Positions 32,350 to 43,293 of a stretch of 47,200 nucleotides of DNA are shown in pieces. The DNA is taken from contig KQ959253.1 in NCBI GenBank assembly GCA_001552775.1, positions 50,594 through 97,793 of the forward strand. The letters run 5' to 3'. The notes under the pieces are model-generated. The model searched no databases and was not told the DNA's origin. It was given only the letters and a program-made list of their open reading frames with translations. Each line of letters begins with the position of its first letter. Position 1 is the stretch's first letter. The position numbers and the translations under genes are program-made. This DNA comes from Bacteroidales bacterium KA00251. GTDB lineage: Bacteria > Bacteroidota > Bacteroidia > Bacteroidales > Porphyromonadaceae.

Positions 32350-34458
32350 TTATTTTTCCTCTCCTTTGAGCCACTTATCAAGCCATTCAAAGAATGTACG
32401 TTGCCATAAAACAGCATTTTGAGGCTGGAGTATCCAGTGGTTTTCATTGGGGAAGATTAGCATTTCTGCAGGAACGCCGTGCATTTTAGCCGCATCAAAA
32501 GCCATCATTCCTTGTGAGGCTAGAATACGGTAATCTTTTTCCCCATGGATTACAAGGATAGGCTTATCCCATTTGTCAACAAACTTATTAGGGGAAAGTC
32601 TAAAGGTACGTTGGGCAGTAGCATTGTCTTTTTCCCAGGGAGCTCCGCCCATGTCCCAGTTGGCAAACCACTTCTCTTCGGTTTGGTAGTATTGTGCCTC
32701 CATGTCAAAAATACCTGCATGTGCAATAAAGCAGGCAAAACGATTCTTATGATTGCCCGCAAGCCAGTACACGGAGTAGCCACCATAGCTAGCACCCACA
32801 CACCCCATTTTATCCTTTGCGATATAGGGTTCCTTTTTCATCTCATCTGCTGCAGTCATGTAGTCCTTCATGTTTTGCCCAGGGTAGTCTCCACTGATTT
32901 GCTCGTTCCATGCCTTCCCAAAGCTAGGTACACCATGGCGGTTAGGGAGAATTACGATGTAGCCATGCTCGGCCATGATTCTAGGATTCCATCGATAGGA
33001 CCAAAATTGGCTGATTGTACCTTGAGGCCCACCTTGACAGTATAAGATAGAAGGGTACTTTTTAGCAGGGTCGAAATTGGCTGGATACATTACCCACACG
33101 AGCATATCTTCATTGCTTGTGGTACGCATAATTCGTTTCTCGCAGCGCACATCTCCAAGCTTTTCAAGGATCGCTTTGTTTTCTGCGGTAATTGCCTTAG
33201 CTTCTCCTCCTTTTAGGTTTACTGAATAGAGATCTGTCGGGACGAGCATTGAGTGTCGAGCAGCTAGCAATTTACCATTTTTCAAGTCAAAGCCTACATA
33301 GTCGTTCACCCCTTTAGTGATAGGCGTAATCTTCTTGCTTTTAAGGTCTATTTTGTAGATGTCTGTAAGGGCTTTTACGCAACTTACGAAGAGTATCGAC
33401 TTCCCATCTGGCGTCCAGGTCGGGCTTTCTACATTGCACTCAAACCCTTCGGTGAGCCACACTCTCTTTCCAGTTGCAAGGTCTGCAATGAAGAGGCGCA
33501 CAAGATCGCTTTCGTAGCCATCTCGTTCCATGCTACACCATGCGATCCGCTTTCCGTCGGGAGAAAATGTGGGGTGTGTATCATAGCCCATCATCCCCTC
33601 TGTAAGGTTGTAGGTGCTGTTTTCTCTTATATTATAGATGTAGATGTCGCTATTGGTAGAAAGACTATATTCTAGTCCTGTTTTCTTTCGGCATGCATAG
33701 GCTATGAGGTTGCCATCGGGAGAGAAAGAAAAGTCAGAAAGGTCTCCAAATGGTTTCATTGGGGCCTCATAGGGCTCGCCTTCCAATATATCCTTACCCT
33801 GAGAAAAGGGCAGATCTCCTAGTTGCACCAAGAAGGGGTGAGGAATAGTCGATACCCATTCATCCCAATGCTTGTACATAAGGTCTGTAACAATGCGCCC
33901 TGTAGACTTTGGCAAGTCTGGATACTTGTCTTGTACGGTCTCTCCATACTTGATATCTTTTGTGTAAATAAGGCGCTTTTCATCTGGAGAAAAAAGGAAG
34001 CCTGTAATTCCCCCATCGACAGTAGACAGTTGCTTTATTTGAGAGTCACTTAGCCTAAAGGTAAAGAGTTGCATCTCACCTTGGGCATCTTTTGCCATGA
34101 GTGCTATTTTCTTTCCTCCATCAATCCATATAGGGCTAGTCACTCCTTGCAGAGACGTAGCGATCTCGTGCCGATTAGTTCCTTCCATTGAAACTAAAAA
34201 CAGCTTAGTCGTGCTACGATTTTCTTGAATGCTAGGATACGATATGGTGTAGACGACCTGTTTCCCATCGGGCGAAAGGGAGAATCCTCCAACTCTTGCC
34301 ATTGTAAGCAACATTTCTGGTGTCATAGATACGGTGTTTTTAGTGCCCTTTGGGGCTGTTTTGGATACACTTTTGCCGTGGTCTGTAGCCCATGCTGAGG
34401 AGCCCAGCAAAAGGAGTCCCAGCAGAGAAGACAGCAGTTTGTAAAATCCTTTATACAT
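32350..34458 (-). CDS. S9-family dipeptidyl peptidase, DPP5-like
   Basis: 702 residues from the ATG at 34458. This start follows a GGAG ribosome-binding site by about 9 nt and begins the signal peptide (LSSLLGLLLLGSSAWA). A beta-propeller (FSPDGKQVVYTISY, FSPDGKRIAWCSMERDG, WTPDGKSILFVS) precedes an alpha/beta-hydrolase domain with nucleophile GASYGGY, aspartate in HGEKDYRI and histidine in NENHWIL. Domain order and length resemble Porphyromonas DPP5, a periplasmic peptidase that releases dipeptides for amino-acid fermentation. The start codon lies just beyond the end of the ABC-F gene (20-bp gap). Exact specificity is inferred. Confidence 0.85.
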   Translation of the reverse strand: MYKGFYKLLSSLLGLLLLGSSAWATDHGKSVSKTAPKGTKNTVSMTPEMLLTMARVGGFSLSPDGKQVVYTISYPSIQENRSTTKLFLVSMEGTNRHEIATSLQGVTSPIWIDGGKKIALMAKDAQGEMQLFTFRLSDSQIKQLSTVDGGITGFLFSPDEKRLIYTKDIKYGETVQDKYPDLPKSTGRIVTDLMYKHWDEWVSTIPHPFLVQLGDLPFSQGKDILEGEPYEAPMKPFGDLSDFSFSPDGNLIAYACRKKTGLEYSLSTNSDIYIYNIRENSTYNLTEGMMGYDTHPTFSPDGKRIAWCSMERDGYESDLVRLFIADLATGKRVWLTEGFECNVESPTWTPDGKSILFVSCVKALTDIYKIDLKSKKITPITKGVNDYVGFDLKNGKLLAARHSMLVPTDLYSVNLKGGEAKAITAENKAILEKLGDVRCEKRIMRTTSNEDMLVWVMYPANFDPAKKYPSILYCQGGPQGTISQFWSYRWNPRIMAEHGYIVILPNRHGVPSFGKAWNEQISGDYPGQNMKDYMTAADEMKKEPYIAKDKMGCVGASYGGYSVYWLAGNHKNRFACFIAHAGIFDMEAQYYQTEEKWFANWDMGGAPWEKDNATAQRTFRLSPNKFVDKWDKPILVIHGEKDYRILASQGMMAFDAAKMHGVPAEMLIFPNENHWILQPQNAVLWQRTFFEWLDKWLKGEEK

Positions 34459-34478
34459 AGTTATATCTCCAGTTTGAA

Positions 34479-36113
<1,635 letters not shown>

Positions 36114-36146
36114 TTAGCTCGATTTCTATATTCAGTTTATAAAGTA

Positions 36147-37076
36147 CTAAAACCACTTCATCCTACGAAGGATAAGGAAAGTAACCACGGCAATTACAAG
36201 GGAAATAACCGTTACAATCCAAAATAGTCCTTTGATTTCTTCCCATCCTGAAACGAGGTTCATCCCAAAGATACTCGATATAAGGGTTGGTAAGACAAAA
36301 ATAAAGGTGATACTCGTCATACGCTTCATAATGGTATTGACGTTGTTGTTGATTACGCTTGCAAAGGCATCCATCGTACCTGTTAGGATTTCCGCATGGA
36401 TCGTAACTGTGTTGTATGCCTGCTGCAGTTCAATCACCATATCATCAACGACATCTTGGTCGTAATTACCTTTTGTTTTTGAAGCCAGTATTTTGTTGGC
36501 TACCGACTCATTGCCCTTTATTGAGGTGGAAAAATAGACAAGGCACTTCTGAAAAGACATCAATCTCAGTAAGTCGTCATTTTGAATGCTTGTCTGTAAT
36601 GCTTCCTCTGCCTCCATTACCAAAAAGCTTATTTGCTTCATATACTTCAGGTACCATACTGAAGAGCTATGAATCAGTCGGAAGATAAAGTCAGTATCGC
36701 GATTAACAACAATCTTCTTACGTCTTGAGTGACGAATGAAGTCGGTAAGCATCTCATTCGGATGATAACAGATGGTTGTCAGTAAATCACGACTAGGAGA
36801 ATAAAGAATACCTACAGGACAGGTATTGAAGGAGATTGAGGAGTCGGGGGTAGAAATAGGGATGCGAATAATAGTGAGCACCCATCCCTCCTCAGCATCA
36901 ATACGAGGCCTTTCATCGCTGTCGGCAACGTCGGCGATGAAAGATTCAGGAACTCCAAGCGTCTCAGTAAGAAACTCTAAGTCTTCCGTATTGGGGCTGT
37001 CTATCTTTATCCAGCACCCCTTCCTCATTTCGTCGTCTTCGGCGAAAGCTTCGTGAGGGTAATAATATCGGCGCAT
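36147..37076 (-). CDS. corA: CorA-family divalent-cation transporter
   Basis: 309 residues. Long soluble N-terminal domain, then two C-terminal membrane helices separated by the selectivity signature GMN: MTSITFIFVLPTLISSIFGMN and GLFWIVTVISLVIAVVTFLIL, ending in RRMKWF. The homopentamer transports Mg2+ (also Co2+ or Ni2+ in some members). A -7-like element (37373-37380) lies about 300 bp upstream. A 54-bp gap separates its end from the ABC-F gene start. Confidence 0.9.
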   Translation of the reverse strand: MRRYYYPHEAFAEDDEMRKGCWIKIDSPNTEDLEFLTETLGVPESFIADVADSDERPRIDAEEGWVLTIIRIPISTPDSSISFNTCPVGILYSPSRDLLTTICYHPNEMLTDFIRHSRRKKIVVNRDTDFIFRLIHSSSVWYLKYMKQISFLVMEAEEALQTSIQNDDLLRLMSFQKCLVYFSTSIKGNESVANKILASKTKGNYDQDVVDDMVIELQQAYNTVTIHAEILTGTMDAFASVINNNVNTIMKRMTSITFIFVLPTLISSIFGMNLVSGWEEIKGLFWIVTVISLVIAVVTFLILRRMKWF

Positions 37077-37549
37077 ATTCTCTTGCTTTATTGGGAAAGA
37101 TTATGTCCCCTTGGGCTGAAAATAACCTTGCTCCCTATTCAAATGAGTGTGCAAGAGACTGTCGCAAGCGATCTTAAAGTGCTGAGTCCTCTATAGATAT
37201 GAAGAAGCAACACTCATACACTGCTCTCTTGCTCACCTCTTCTCGATAGGAGCATTGGCTTCCGCTACTCGGCGGAAGACTATCATCGGCTTGGGATTGT
37301 GACGTGGCTTCTTTCATGGTTAAACACTTTGCAGACTCTTTGAATCTGTGAGCTGTCTGCTAAAACTCCGTACAAAGGTACATCTTTTTATTTACATCAT
37401 GCCGCAAGGTAGTTGTAAAGTGAACCCCCAACAGAGATAAGTGAATATTAGAGAGGGTGTCCTACCGAGAGGGTCTGTAGTCGTAGTGTGGCGGTGCACC
37501 ATTCATAGCCTTCTCCATTTCAAGAAAGATGAAACGATGCCAGAGGAGA
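37077..37549. other. 473-bp intergenic region upstream of corA
   Basis: Seen here: GAGACTGTCGCA (37155-37166), one base different from the MITE terminal repeat but with no partner end; a compact hairpin CTTCCGC/GCGGAAG (about 37258-37280); a GCAGAC/GTCTGC pair (about 37331-37360); and a -7-like TACCTTTG on the minus strand (37373-37380). No credible coding sequence. Confidence 0.45.
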
Positions 37550-39397
37550 TTAGGGGGCGTAGAGAGCTTCAATAAGGGTATGGTAATGCTCCTCGATTAC
37601 GCCTCTTCTAAGCTTCAGCGTAGGGGTAAGCTCCCCGTTCTCTTCCGATAGAGGTGCTACAAGTAGAGCAATTCGTTTGACCTTTTCAAAGGTAGCAAGA
37701 CCTCCTTGTAGCTGTTCAATACGTGCCATAAGCATTTTCTTGAGGGCTACATTGCGACAGAGAGTCTCTGGAGGCTCTACTCTTTGTATAATCCCTCTCT
37801 GCAGAGCCAAATCGGTAAGAATCTTCCATTCGGGATAAATCAACGCACTGACAAAGTGGCGGTCGTTGGCAATGCATACCACTTGAGAGATATAGGGATC
37901 TGCTAGCAAAAGACTTTCGATCTGCTGAGGTGCAATATATTTCCCGTTGGCAGTTTTAAATAAATCTTTGATCCTTTCTTGGAAGTATAGTGTACGGCCT
38001 TCTAGTCTACCCCGATCCCCAGTTTTAAACCAACCGTCGGCGGTAAAGGCCTTTTTCGTCGCTTGTGGATCTTCAAAATATCCCTCTGTGATGGAGTCCC
38101 CCTTCAGTTGAATCTCTTGAGTTGCGGGATCAATACGCACTTTTACATTATCAATTACTTTCCCCACACTGCCAATGATGTAGCCTTGTTGAGGATAGGC
38201 AGATACCGTGGCACAGCTCTCACTAAGTCCATATCCTACGATAATCGGAAATCCACACGCCTGGAGGAAAGCATTGATCGTATCACTAAGGTATGCACCT
38301 GCTGTGGGAAAGAAATATCCGCGCTGTAATCCTAGTCTGAGCTTGATATTGTGAAAGAATAATCGCTGCGTGATGCGATAATAGAGAGTAAGCAAAAGCG
38401 GTGCTCGTCGCCCTTCGTTGCGGAAAGATAGACGGTATCTTTTCGCCTTACGAATAGCTTCCCAAAAGAGTTTCTGCTTCCATCGGCTTTCCTTTTGTAC
38501 CTTTTCTAGAATACCCGCATAGATTTTCTCCCAATAGCGAGGTACATTGCACATTACAGTGGGTTTTATATGAGGCATAAGGAATTGCACACGATGGGGA
38601 TCTGAAATAATAGCAATGGTTACTCCACGTAAAAGACAAAAGTAAACCCACATCTTTTCAAAGATATGACTTTGTGGAAGAAAGTCTGCAGACACATCGC
38701 CCCGTCCAATAAAAGAATACAATGCTTGGTGAGCATTGAGCTGCGAGACAAGCATACTATGCTTGATGATTACCCCCTTCGGCTCTCCAGTAGTACCACT
38801 TGTAAACATATACAAAGCTGTATCTTGTAGGAGGCACTCTCCCATACGCCGCTTCACTTCAGTCTCATTTCGCATGGCATCGCCTAGCCTCACAAATTCA
38901 TCGTAATAGATGGAGGTGGTATCACCAAACTGCTTTACCACGCGATGGTCAAAGATGACAATTCGTTCAATCTGTCCCTTCTCGCATTGCACTTGGTAGG
39001 CATTGTTGTACTGATACTGCTCTCCTACGAAGATTAGCTTAATCTGTGTACGACGGCAGATATACTCTACTTGCTCTGGAGAAGATGTAAAGTAAAAAGG
39101 AACGCATATGCCACGAATCGCATAAAGCCCTAGCTCGCAATAGAGGATCTCCTGTCTGTTAGGCGAGTAAATACCCACCGCTTCCTCTGGGGTAATCCCA
39201 AATGCAACAAGTGCCTTTGCTGCATCAATGCATTTTGTCGCAAACTCTGCGCCCTCAATCTCTTTCAGTTTATCTGTCTTGTAAATAGGGTAGGAGAGAA
39301 GTGGCTCCTTGCGGTATCGCTCTGCTGCAATAGCGATCAAATCTACTGTATGGGAGAAAGGTATTTGCTTGTTACTATTTGTAGACCACAGTTTCAT
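37550..39397 (-). CDS. Long-chain acyl-CoA synthetase (AMP-forming)
   Basis: 615 residues. AMP-binding P-loop YMFTSGTTGEPKGVIIKH, LPQSHIFEKMW, YGLSESCATVSAYP and the hinge region GWFKTGDRGRLEGRTLYFQERIKDLFKTANGKYIAP identify the long-chain acyl-CoA ligase group. It activates fatty acids to acyl-CoA through an acyl-adenylate intermediate. Ends 473 bp before corA. Chain-length preference is not readable. Confidence 0.9.
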   Translation of the reverse strand: MKLWSTNSNKQIPFSHTVDLIAIAAERYRKEPLLSYPIYKTDKLKEIEGAEFATKCIDAAKALVAFGITPEEAVGIYSPNRQEILYCELGLYAIRGICVPFYFTSSPEQVEYICRRTQIKLIFVGEQYQYNNAYQVQCEKGQIERIVIFDHRVVKQFGDTTSIYYDEFVRLGDAMRNETEVKRRMGECLLQDTALYMFTSGTTGEPKGVIIKHSMLVSQLNAHQALYSFIGRGDVSADFLPQSHIFEKMWVYFCLLRGVTIAIISDPHRVQFLMPHIKPTVMCNVPRYWEKIYAGILEKVQKESRWKQKLFWEAIRKAKRYRLSFRNEGRRAPLLLTLYYRITQRLFFHNIKLRLGLQRGYFFPTAGAYLSDTINAFLQACGFPIIVGYGLSESCATVSAYPQQGYIIGSVGKVIDNVKVRIDPATQEIQLKGDSITEGYFEDPQATKKAFTADGWFKTGDRGRLEGRTLYFQERIKDLFKTANGKYIAPQQIESLLLADPYISQVVCIANDRHFVSALIYPEWKILTDLALQRGIIQRVEPPETLCRNVALKKMLMARIEQLQGGLATFEKVKRIALLVAPLSEENGELTPTLKLRRGVIEEHYHTLIEALYAP

Positions 39398-39476
39398 TGC
39401 AAAAGCTTGTTAATGCCATTTTCTGCAGATAAATATAGGGGTATTCCCTGAAAGGTTTTCCTCAGAATAGGCGCAG

Positions 39477-40049
39477 CTAACGATGTACTTTATCGGGATT
39501 GTTGCGTACAAAGTCTTCCCAGTTGCGATTGACACGATCGCCTAGAGAGAGAGGGTTGGAGCTTTGAAAGTAGTGACATAGGGCCACGGCAAGAGCATCG
39601 GTAGCATCATATTTAGTAGCCTTTACCGATTCTGGAATCTTGAGAATGCGGTGTAGCATTTCAGCGACTTGGTCTTTAGACGCACTTCCACTCCCCCCTA
39701 CAGATTGTTTGACTCTTCTTGGAGAATACTCCGTTACAGGAATATCTCTAGACAAAGCAGCTATCATAGCCACCCCCTGTGCTCGTCCTAATTTGAGCAT
39801 GACTTGAGCATTTACACCTAGGAAGGGGGCCTCAATAGCTACTTCATCGGGAAGAAACTCCTCTATAATCCCACTTATTCGTTCAAAAATCCGCTTAAGA
39901 GTGAGATAGTGGTCGCCAAGCTTGGACAGCTCAATTATGCCCATGGCCAGAAATTGCGGCTTATTGTTGCTTACGCTGATCAATCCATACCCCATTACTA
40001 TGGTGCCAGGGTCTATACCTAGTATAATTCTTTCTTTTTTTCCTTTCAT
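39477..40049 (-). CDS. ruvC: Holliday-junction endonuclease RuvC
   Basis: 190 residues. [16 protein letters not shown] at the N-terminus carries the first catalytic aspartate; [47 protein letters not shown] and [14 protein letters not shown] carry the remaining acidic residues and the DNA-binding segment. A dimer that resolves Holliday junctions with RuvAB. It follows zupT by 9 bp, so the two are probably cotranscribed. Confidence 0.96.
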   Translation of the reverse strand: MKGKKERIILGIDPGTIVMGYGLISVSNNKPQFLAMGIIELSKLGDHYLTLKRIFERISGIIEEFLPDEVAIEAPFLGVNAQVMLKLGRAQGVAMIAALSRDIPVTEYSPRRVKQSVGGSGSASKDQVAEMLHRILKIPESVKATKYDATDALAVALCHYFQSSNPLSLGDRVNRNWEDFVRNNPDKVHR

Positions 40050-40058
40050 GAGAAAGTC

Positions 40059-40916
40059 TTAAAGTAAAACAAGACTGGCTGCCATTACCAGCATCCCTGC
40101 TATTACTCCATATATTGCGAGATGGTGCTTGCCGTATTTTTCGGCGGCTGGAAGCAATTCATCAAGCGAGATAAATACCATAATGCCTGCAATAAAAGCA
40201 AATATTACACCATACACGGTATTGTTGAGGAAAGGTGCTAGTACAAGATATCCCAGCCCCCCCCCTACAGGCTCGGCTAGTCCAGATAGAAAACTGATCC
40301 AAAATGCCAATCGCTTATTGTCTGTAGCATAATAGATCGGTACCGATACAGAGATCCCTTCGGGAATGTTGTGAATGGCTATTGCCACCGTAATAGGAAT
40401 AGCCAATTGTAGCTCTTCTAGTCCAGAGAGAAAGGTAACCATACCCTCGGGAAAATTGTGTATAAAGAGCACGAGTGCTGTAATTAGTCCCACGCGCAAA
40501 ATACGTCTTTCATGCGCCTTCATGCCAGCATTTGATTTTCCTAAGAACTTCTTCTTATGAGAGCTGCTTTTGGCATAGCTTCGTATATCTTGAGGGTTGG
40601 GCATTTCATGAGGATTTTCCGCACTTGGTACGAGCCTGTCGATAAGGGCAATGAGCCCAATACCTCCAAAAAAGCTCAGCGTAGCATAAAGGTCTGCCCA
40701 TTTACCGACCACTCCTGTTTTTGCAAAGTAGGTTAGTGATTGGGGAAAGAGCTCCACAAAGGAGACATAAATCATTACTCCTGCTGAAAAGCCGAGCGAT
40801 AAACATAGAAAACTAAAGTTCGTGCGCTTGGCAAAGAAGGCTATGGCAGAGCCAATCCCTGTAGAAAGCCCTGCTATTAGAGTGAGAGAAAATGCTAAAA
40901 CTACCTGATAGTCCAT
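40059..40916 (-). CDS. zupT: ZIP-family metal transporter ZupT
   Basis: 285 residues, about eight membrane segments. Signatures HNFPEGMVTFLSG and AIAIHNIPEGISVSVPIYYA supply the histidine/glutamate metal site of ZIP transporters. A cytoplasmic loop of about 50 residues with His, Lys and Ser (SSSHKKKFLGKSN) lies between helices three and four. Expected to import Zn2+ and possibly Fe2+ or Mn2+. Pairing with ruvC is probably incidental. Confidence 0.92.
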   Translation of the reverse strand: MDYQVVLAFSLTLIAGLSTGIGSAIAFFAKRTNFSFLCLSLGFSAGVMIYVSFVELFPQSLTYFAKTGVVGKWADLYATLSFFGGIGLIALIDRLVPSAENPHEMPNPQDIRSYAKSSSHKKKFLGKSNAGMKAHERRILRVGLITALVLFIHNFPEGMVTFLSGLEELQLAIPITVAIAIHNIPEGISVSVPIYYATDNKRLAFWISFLSGLAEPVGGGLGYLVLAPFLNNTVYGVIFAFIAGIMVFISLDELLPAAEKYGKHHLAIYGVIAGMLVMAASLVLL

Positions 40917-40994
40917 AGCTATACAATGGTCTTATTGGCAACTTAAAGAAAGGTTTTTTGAGTTTTATCGAAGGGTGACCCTAGGGGTCGTGAG

Positions 40995-41020
40995 TTATCC
41001 CCTTTTTTAGTGGGGAATAA
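40995..41020 (-). terminator. Terminator-like hairpin after aguB
   Basis: TTATCCCC (40995-41002) pairs with GGGG(A)ATAA (41012-41020) with a loop of about 9 nt, 6 bp past the aguB stop. T-run is weak on the minus strand. Confidence 0.55.
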
Positions 41021-41025
41021 TAAAG

Positions 41026-41898
41026 CTAGCCATCGAATCTTTTTGTCAAATCTTCGAAGGCGTCTATGCGACGATCGCGAAAGTAAGGCCACCAGCGTCG
41101 TACCTTCTCTGTGCGTTGCATATCTACCTCTACGAGAGCGATCTCCTCTTGCTCCCCTAGTCGAGCTAAAAATTCGCCTTGTTGACCTACTACAAAGCTA
41201 TTTCCCCAGAAGGAAATGCCTTTTGTGGCGCCTGAGGGATCCTCTTCCAGTCCTACACGATTTACTGCCACTACGGGAAGATTGTTGGCAATAGCATGCC
41301 CCCGTTGCACCGTAATCCAAGCCTCTAGTTGACGAGCTTGCTCTTCAGTCGTATCGCTACTTTCTGTACCTATGGCGGTCGGATAAATAAGGATCTCCGC
41401 GCCTCTGAGAGCCATCAAACGAGCCGCTTCGGGAAACCATTGATCCCAGCATACCAGTATACCTAGTTTGCCCAAAGAGGTGGATATGGGGTAAAACCCC
41501 AAGTCCCCTGGTGTGAAGTAAAACTTCTCATAGTAAGCAGGATCATCGGGTATGTGCATCTTGCGGTAGAGACCTGCAATAGATCCATCGCGTTCGATGA
41601 CCACAGCTGTATTGTGGTAGAGTCCAGCCATACGACGCTCAAAAAGCGACAAGACTAAAACACAGTCCTGTTTTTTTGCCAGCTCACCAAAGAATTGTGT
41701 CGAAGGTCCTGGAATAGGTTCTGCCTGATCAAATGTATCAACATCCTCCGTTTGACAAAAATAGAGACCATTGTGTAGCTCTTGTAGCACAATGAGTTCC
41801 GCTCCTTTAGCTGCAAGTGCTTCAATTTTTGTTGCAAGCCTTGCGAGGTTGTCTTCAATTAGAGGGGAGTTGGATTGCTGTATAATGCCTATTTTCAT
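41026..41898 (-). CDS. aguB: N-carbamoylputrescine amidase
   Basis: 290 residues from the ATG at 41898, where the conserved nitrilase start KIGIIQQS begins; the frame extends 11 codons upstream without family similarity. Catalytic triad of the nitrilase superfamily: Glu in LIVLQELHNGLYF, Lys in YRKMHIPDD and Cys in GILVCWDQWFPEAARLMAL. Hydrolyses N-carbamoylputrescine to putrescine. Located 48 bp downstream of the agmatine deiminase gene, which makes its substrate. Confidence 0.93.
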   Translation of the reverse strand: MKIGIIQQSNSPLIEDNLARLATKIEALAAKGAELIVLQELHNGLYFCQTEDVDTFDQAEPIPGPSTQFFGELAKKQDCVLVLSLFERRMAGLYHNTAVVIERDGSIAGLYRKMHIPDDPAYYEKFYFTPGDLGFYPISTSLGKLGILVCWDQWFPEAARLMALRGAEILIYPTAIGTESSDTTEEQARQLEAWITVQRGHAIANNLPVVAVNRVGLEEDPSGATKGISFWGNSFVVGQQGEFLARLGEQEEIALVEVDMQRTEKVRRWWPYFRDRRIDAFEDLTKRFDG

Positions 41899-41946
41899 AA
41901 GGATTTTTAAGGGAGTGTAGGAGATTAGCAAAATGTGGGGCTAAAA

Positions 41947-42993
41947 CTATAAAAAGTCTTTAGCGATCTGCATCGTTGCACAGTGAATACTACCATGCCA
42001 TTGGATAAGAGTGGTCGCCTCTACAGGGATGATCTTGTACGAGGGGAAAGCCTTCTGGAAGAGAGCAAGTACCTGTTCATCCAAAGTCTTTTTTCCATAG
42101 GTGGGTACAATGATTCCCCCATTAACAAAAAGAAAATTGGCATATGTAGCTGGGAGTAGCTCTCCATGCTCATTTTCAAGAGCTCCTACATCGGGTAGAG
42201 GAAGAAGTTCAAAGGGCTTCTCTTCCAAGTTTTTCAATGCTTTTACTTGCTTTTCAAGAAGAATAAGGCTTTTATAATTGGGGGATAAAGGATCACTCGG
42301 TGCTACGTAGGCTAAGCAATCCGACGAAACAAAGCGGACAATCGTATCAATATGTCCATCGGTATCGTCGCCTTCTAAAGGAGGGCAATCCACTTCAATT
42401 ATTTTTTTGACTTCAAGACTATCACGGATCGACTCTTTCAACTCGTCCTGTGTATAGCCTTCATTGCGATTGGAAGCCTCTAGCCAATAGCGATTAACGA
42501 GAAGTATTCCCTCCCCATTACTCTCGATACCGCCTCCTTCTAGAGCGAATCGTCTGTCCTGACGAGAAGGTGCAACATCTGGCTTGAAAAAGTCTTTATG
42601 AAGGAGTCTGTAGGTGACCTGGTTGTCGAGGTAAGAAGGGTACTTCTGTCCCCATCCATTGTAGGTGTACTGCACCAATTGCTTCCCGCGACTACTTGCT
42701 TTGCATAGAGGACCGTAGTCTCTTATCCAAGTGTCGTTGGTAGGAATAGGAATGAAAGAGACTGGATAATGTGATCCAGCAAAGCAACCTCTTGGAGGAT
42801 GCTCTTCCAGTTCCTCAGGGCAGATCACAAAAACAGGTTCAAATTTGGCAATTGCCAAAATCAACTCAATATATTGAGCGTGTGCTTGAGCTAAAAGAGG
42901 AGCCCAATCACTATGGCTATGAGGCCACACAAGAAGTACTCCTGCCTGAGGAGTCCACTCGGGTAATAAACCTTGACAACCTTTCTTATCCAT
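41947..42993 (-). CDS. aguA: Agmatine deiminase
   Basis: 348 residues from the ATG at 42993 (MDKKG); the longer frame of 16 more codons lacks family similarity. Conserved motifs: WPHSHSDWAP, NDTWIRDYGP, ALEGGGIESNGEG, EVDCPPLEGDDTDGHIDTIVRFV and the catalytic cysteine in WHGSIHCATMQ. Converts agmatine to N-carbamoylputrescine and ammonia; aguB downstream completes the route from arginine-derived agmatine to putrescine. A TAnnTTTG-like motif (43000-43007, minus strand) almost touches the start codon, so the transcript may have little or no leader. Confidence 0.94.
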   Translation of the reverse strand: MDKKGCQGLLPEWTPQAGVLLVWPHSHSDWAPLLAQAHAQYIELILAIAKFEPVFVICPEELEEHPPRGCFAGSHYPVSFIPIPTNDTWIRDYGPLCKASSRGKQLVQYTYNGWGQKYPSYLDNQVTYRLLHKDFFKPDVAPSRQDRRFALEGGGIESNGEGILLVNRYWLEASNRNEGYTQDELKESIRDSLEVKKIIEVDCPPLEGDDTDGHIDTIVRFVSSDCLAYVAPSDPLSPNYKSLILLEKQVKALKNLEEKPFELLPLPDVGALENEHGELLPATYANFLFVNGGIIVPTYGKKTLDEQVLALFQKAFPSYKIIPVEATTLIQWHGSIHCATMQIAKDFL

Positions 42994-43204
42994 ACTATAC
43001 AAAGTTAGTGACTTATTCTTTAATGACGGTAGTGTGTGCACAAGAAGAGCGCGGACATTTTGCTCAAAATGATCACGATCTTTTCAGCAAAGCTTAAGGA
43101 GCTTTTGTTTCCTTCTTTCCAAGAATGCCCCCTGTAGGTGAATATGCACCATTTTGCAGAGGTGTGGGTCTCTGTATGTACCTATAGGTTCTCTTAAATG
43201 TTGC

Positions 43205-43212
43205 TACCTTTG
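43205..43212 (+). promoter_or_regulatory. -7 promoter element of prfB
   Basis: TACCTTTG matches TAnnTTTG, about 80 bp before the prfB start. No clear -33 TTG at normal spacing. The 42994-43293 interval between the divergent aguA and prfB genes otherwise shows nothing recognisable. Confidence 0.5.
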
Positions 43213-43293
43213 TACATTGGGAATTTTAGGCTTTTGTCGTCCTTTTTGTTGCGACAAAGCCCCCTTTCTCAAAAGACTATAAGGCAAGAAAAA

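Noticed and set aside
37155-37166. GAGACTGTCGCA, similar to the MITE terminal repeat.
   Set aside because: No partner inverted end and no flanking duplication within the intergenic region; one mismatch.
37258-37280. Compact CTTCCGC/GCGGAAG hairpin upstream of corA considered as a riboswitch or terminator.
   Set aside because: No T-run and no resemblance to a known Mg2+ riboswitch that I can recognise.
43000-43007. TAnnTTTG-like motif just upstream of aguA.
   Set aside because: Same problem of spacing to the start codon and no clear -33; mentioned only under aguA.
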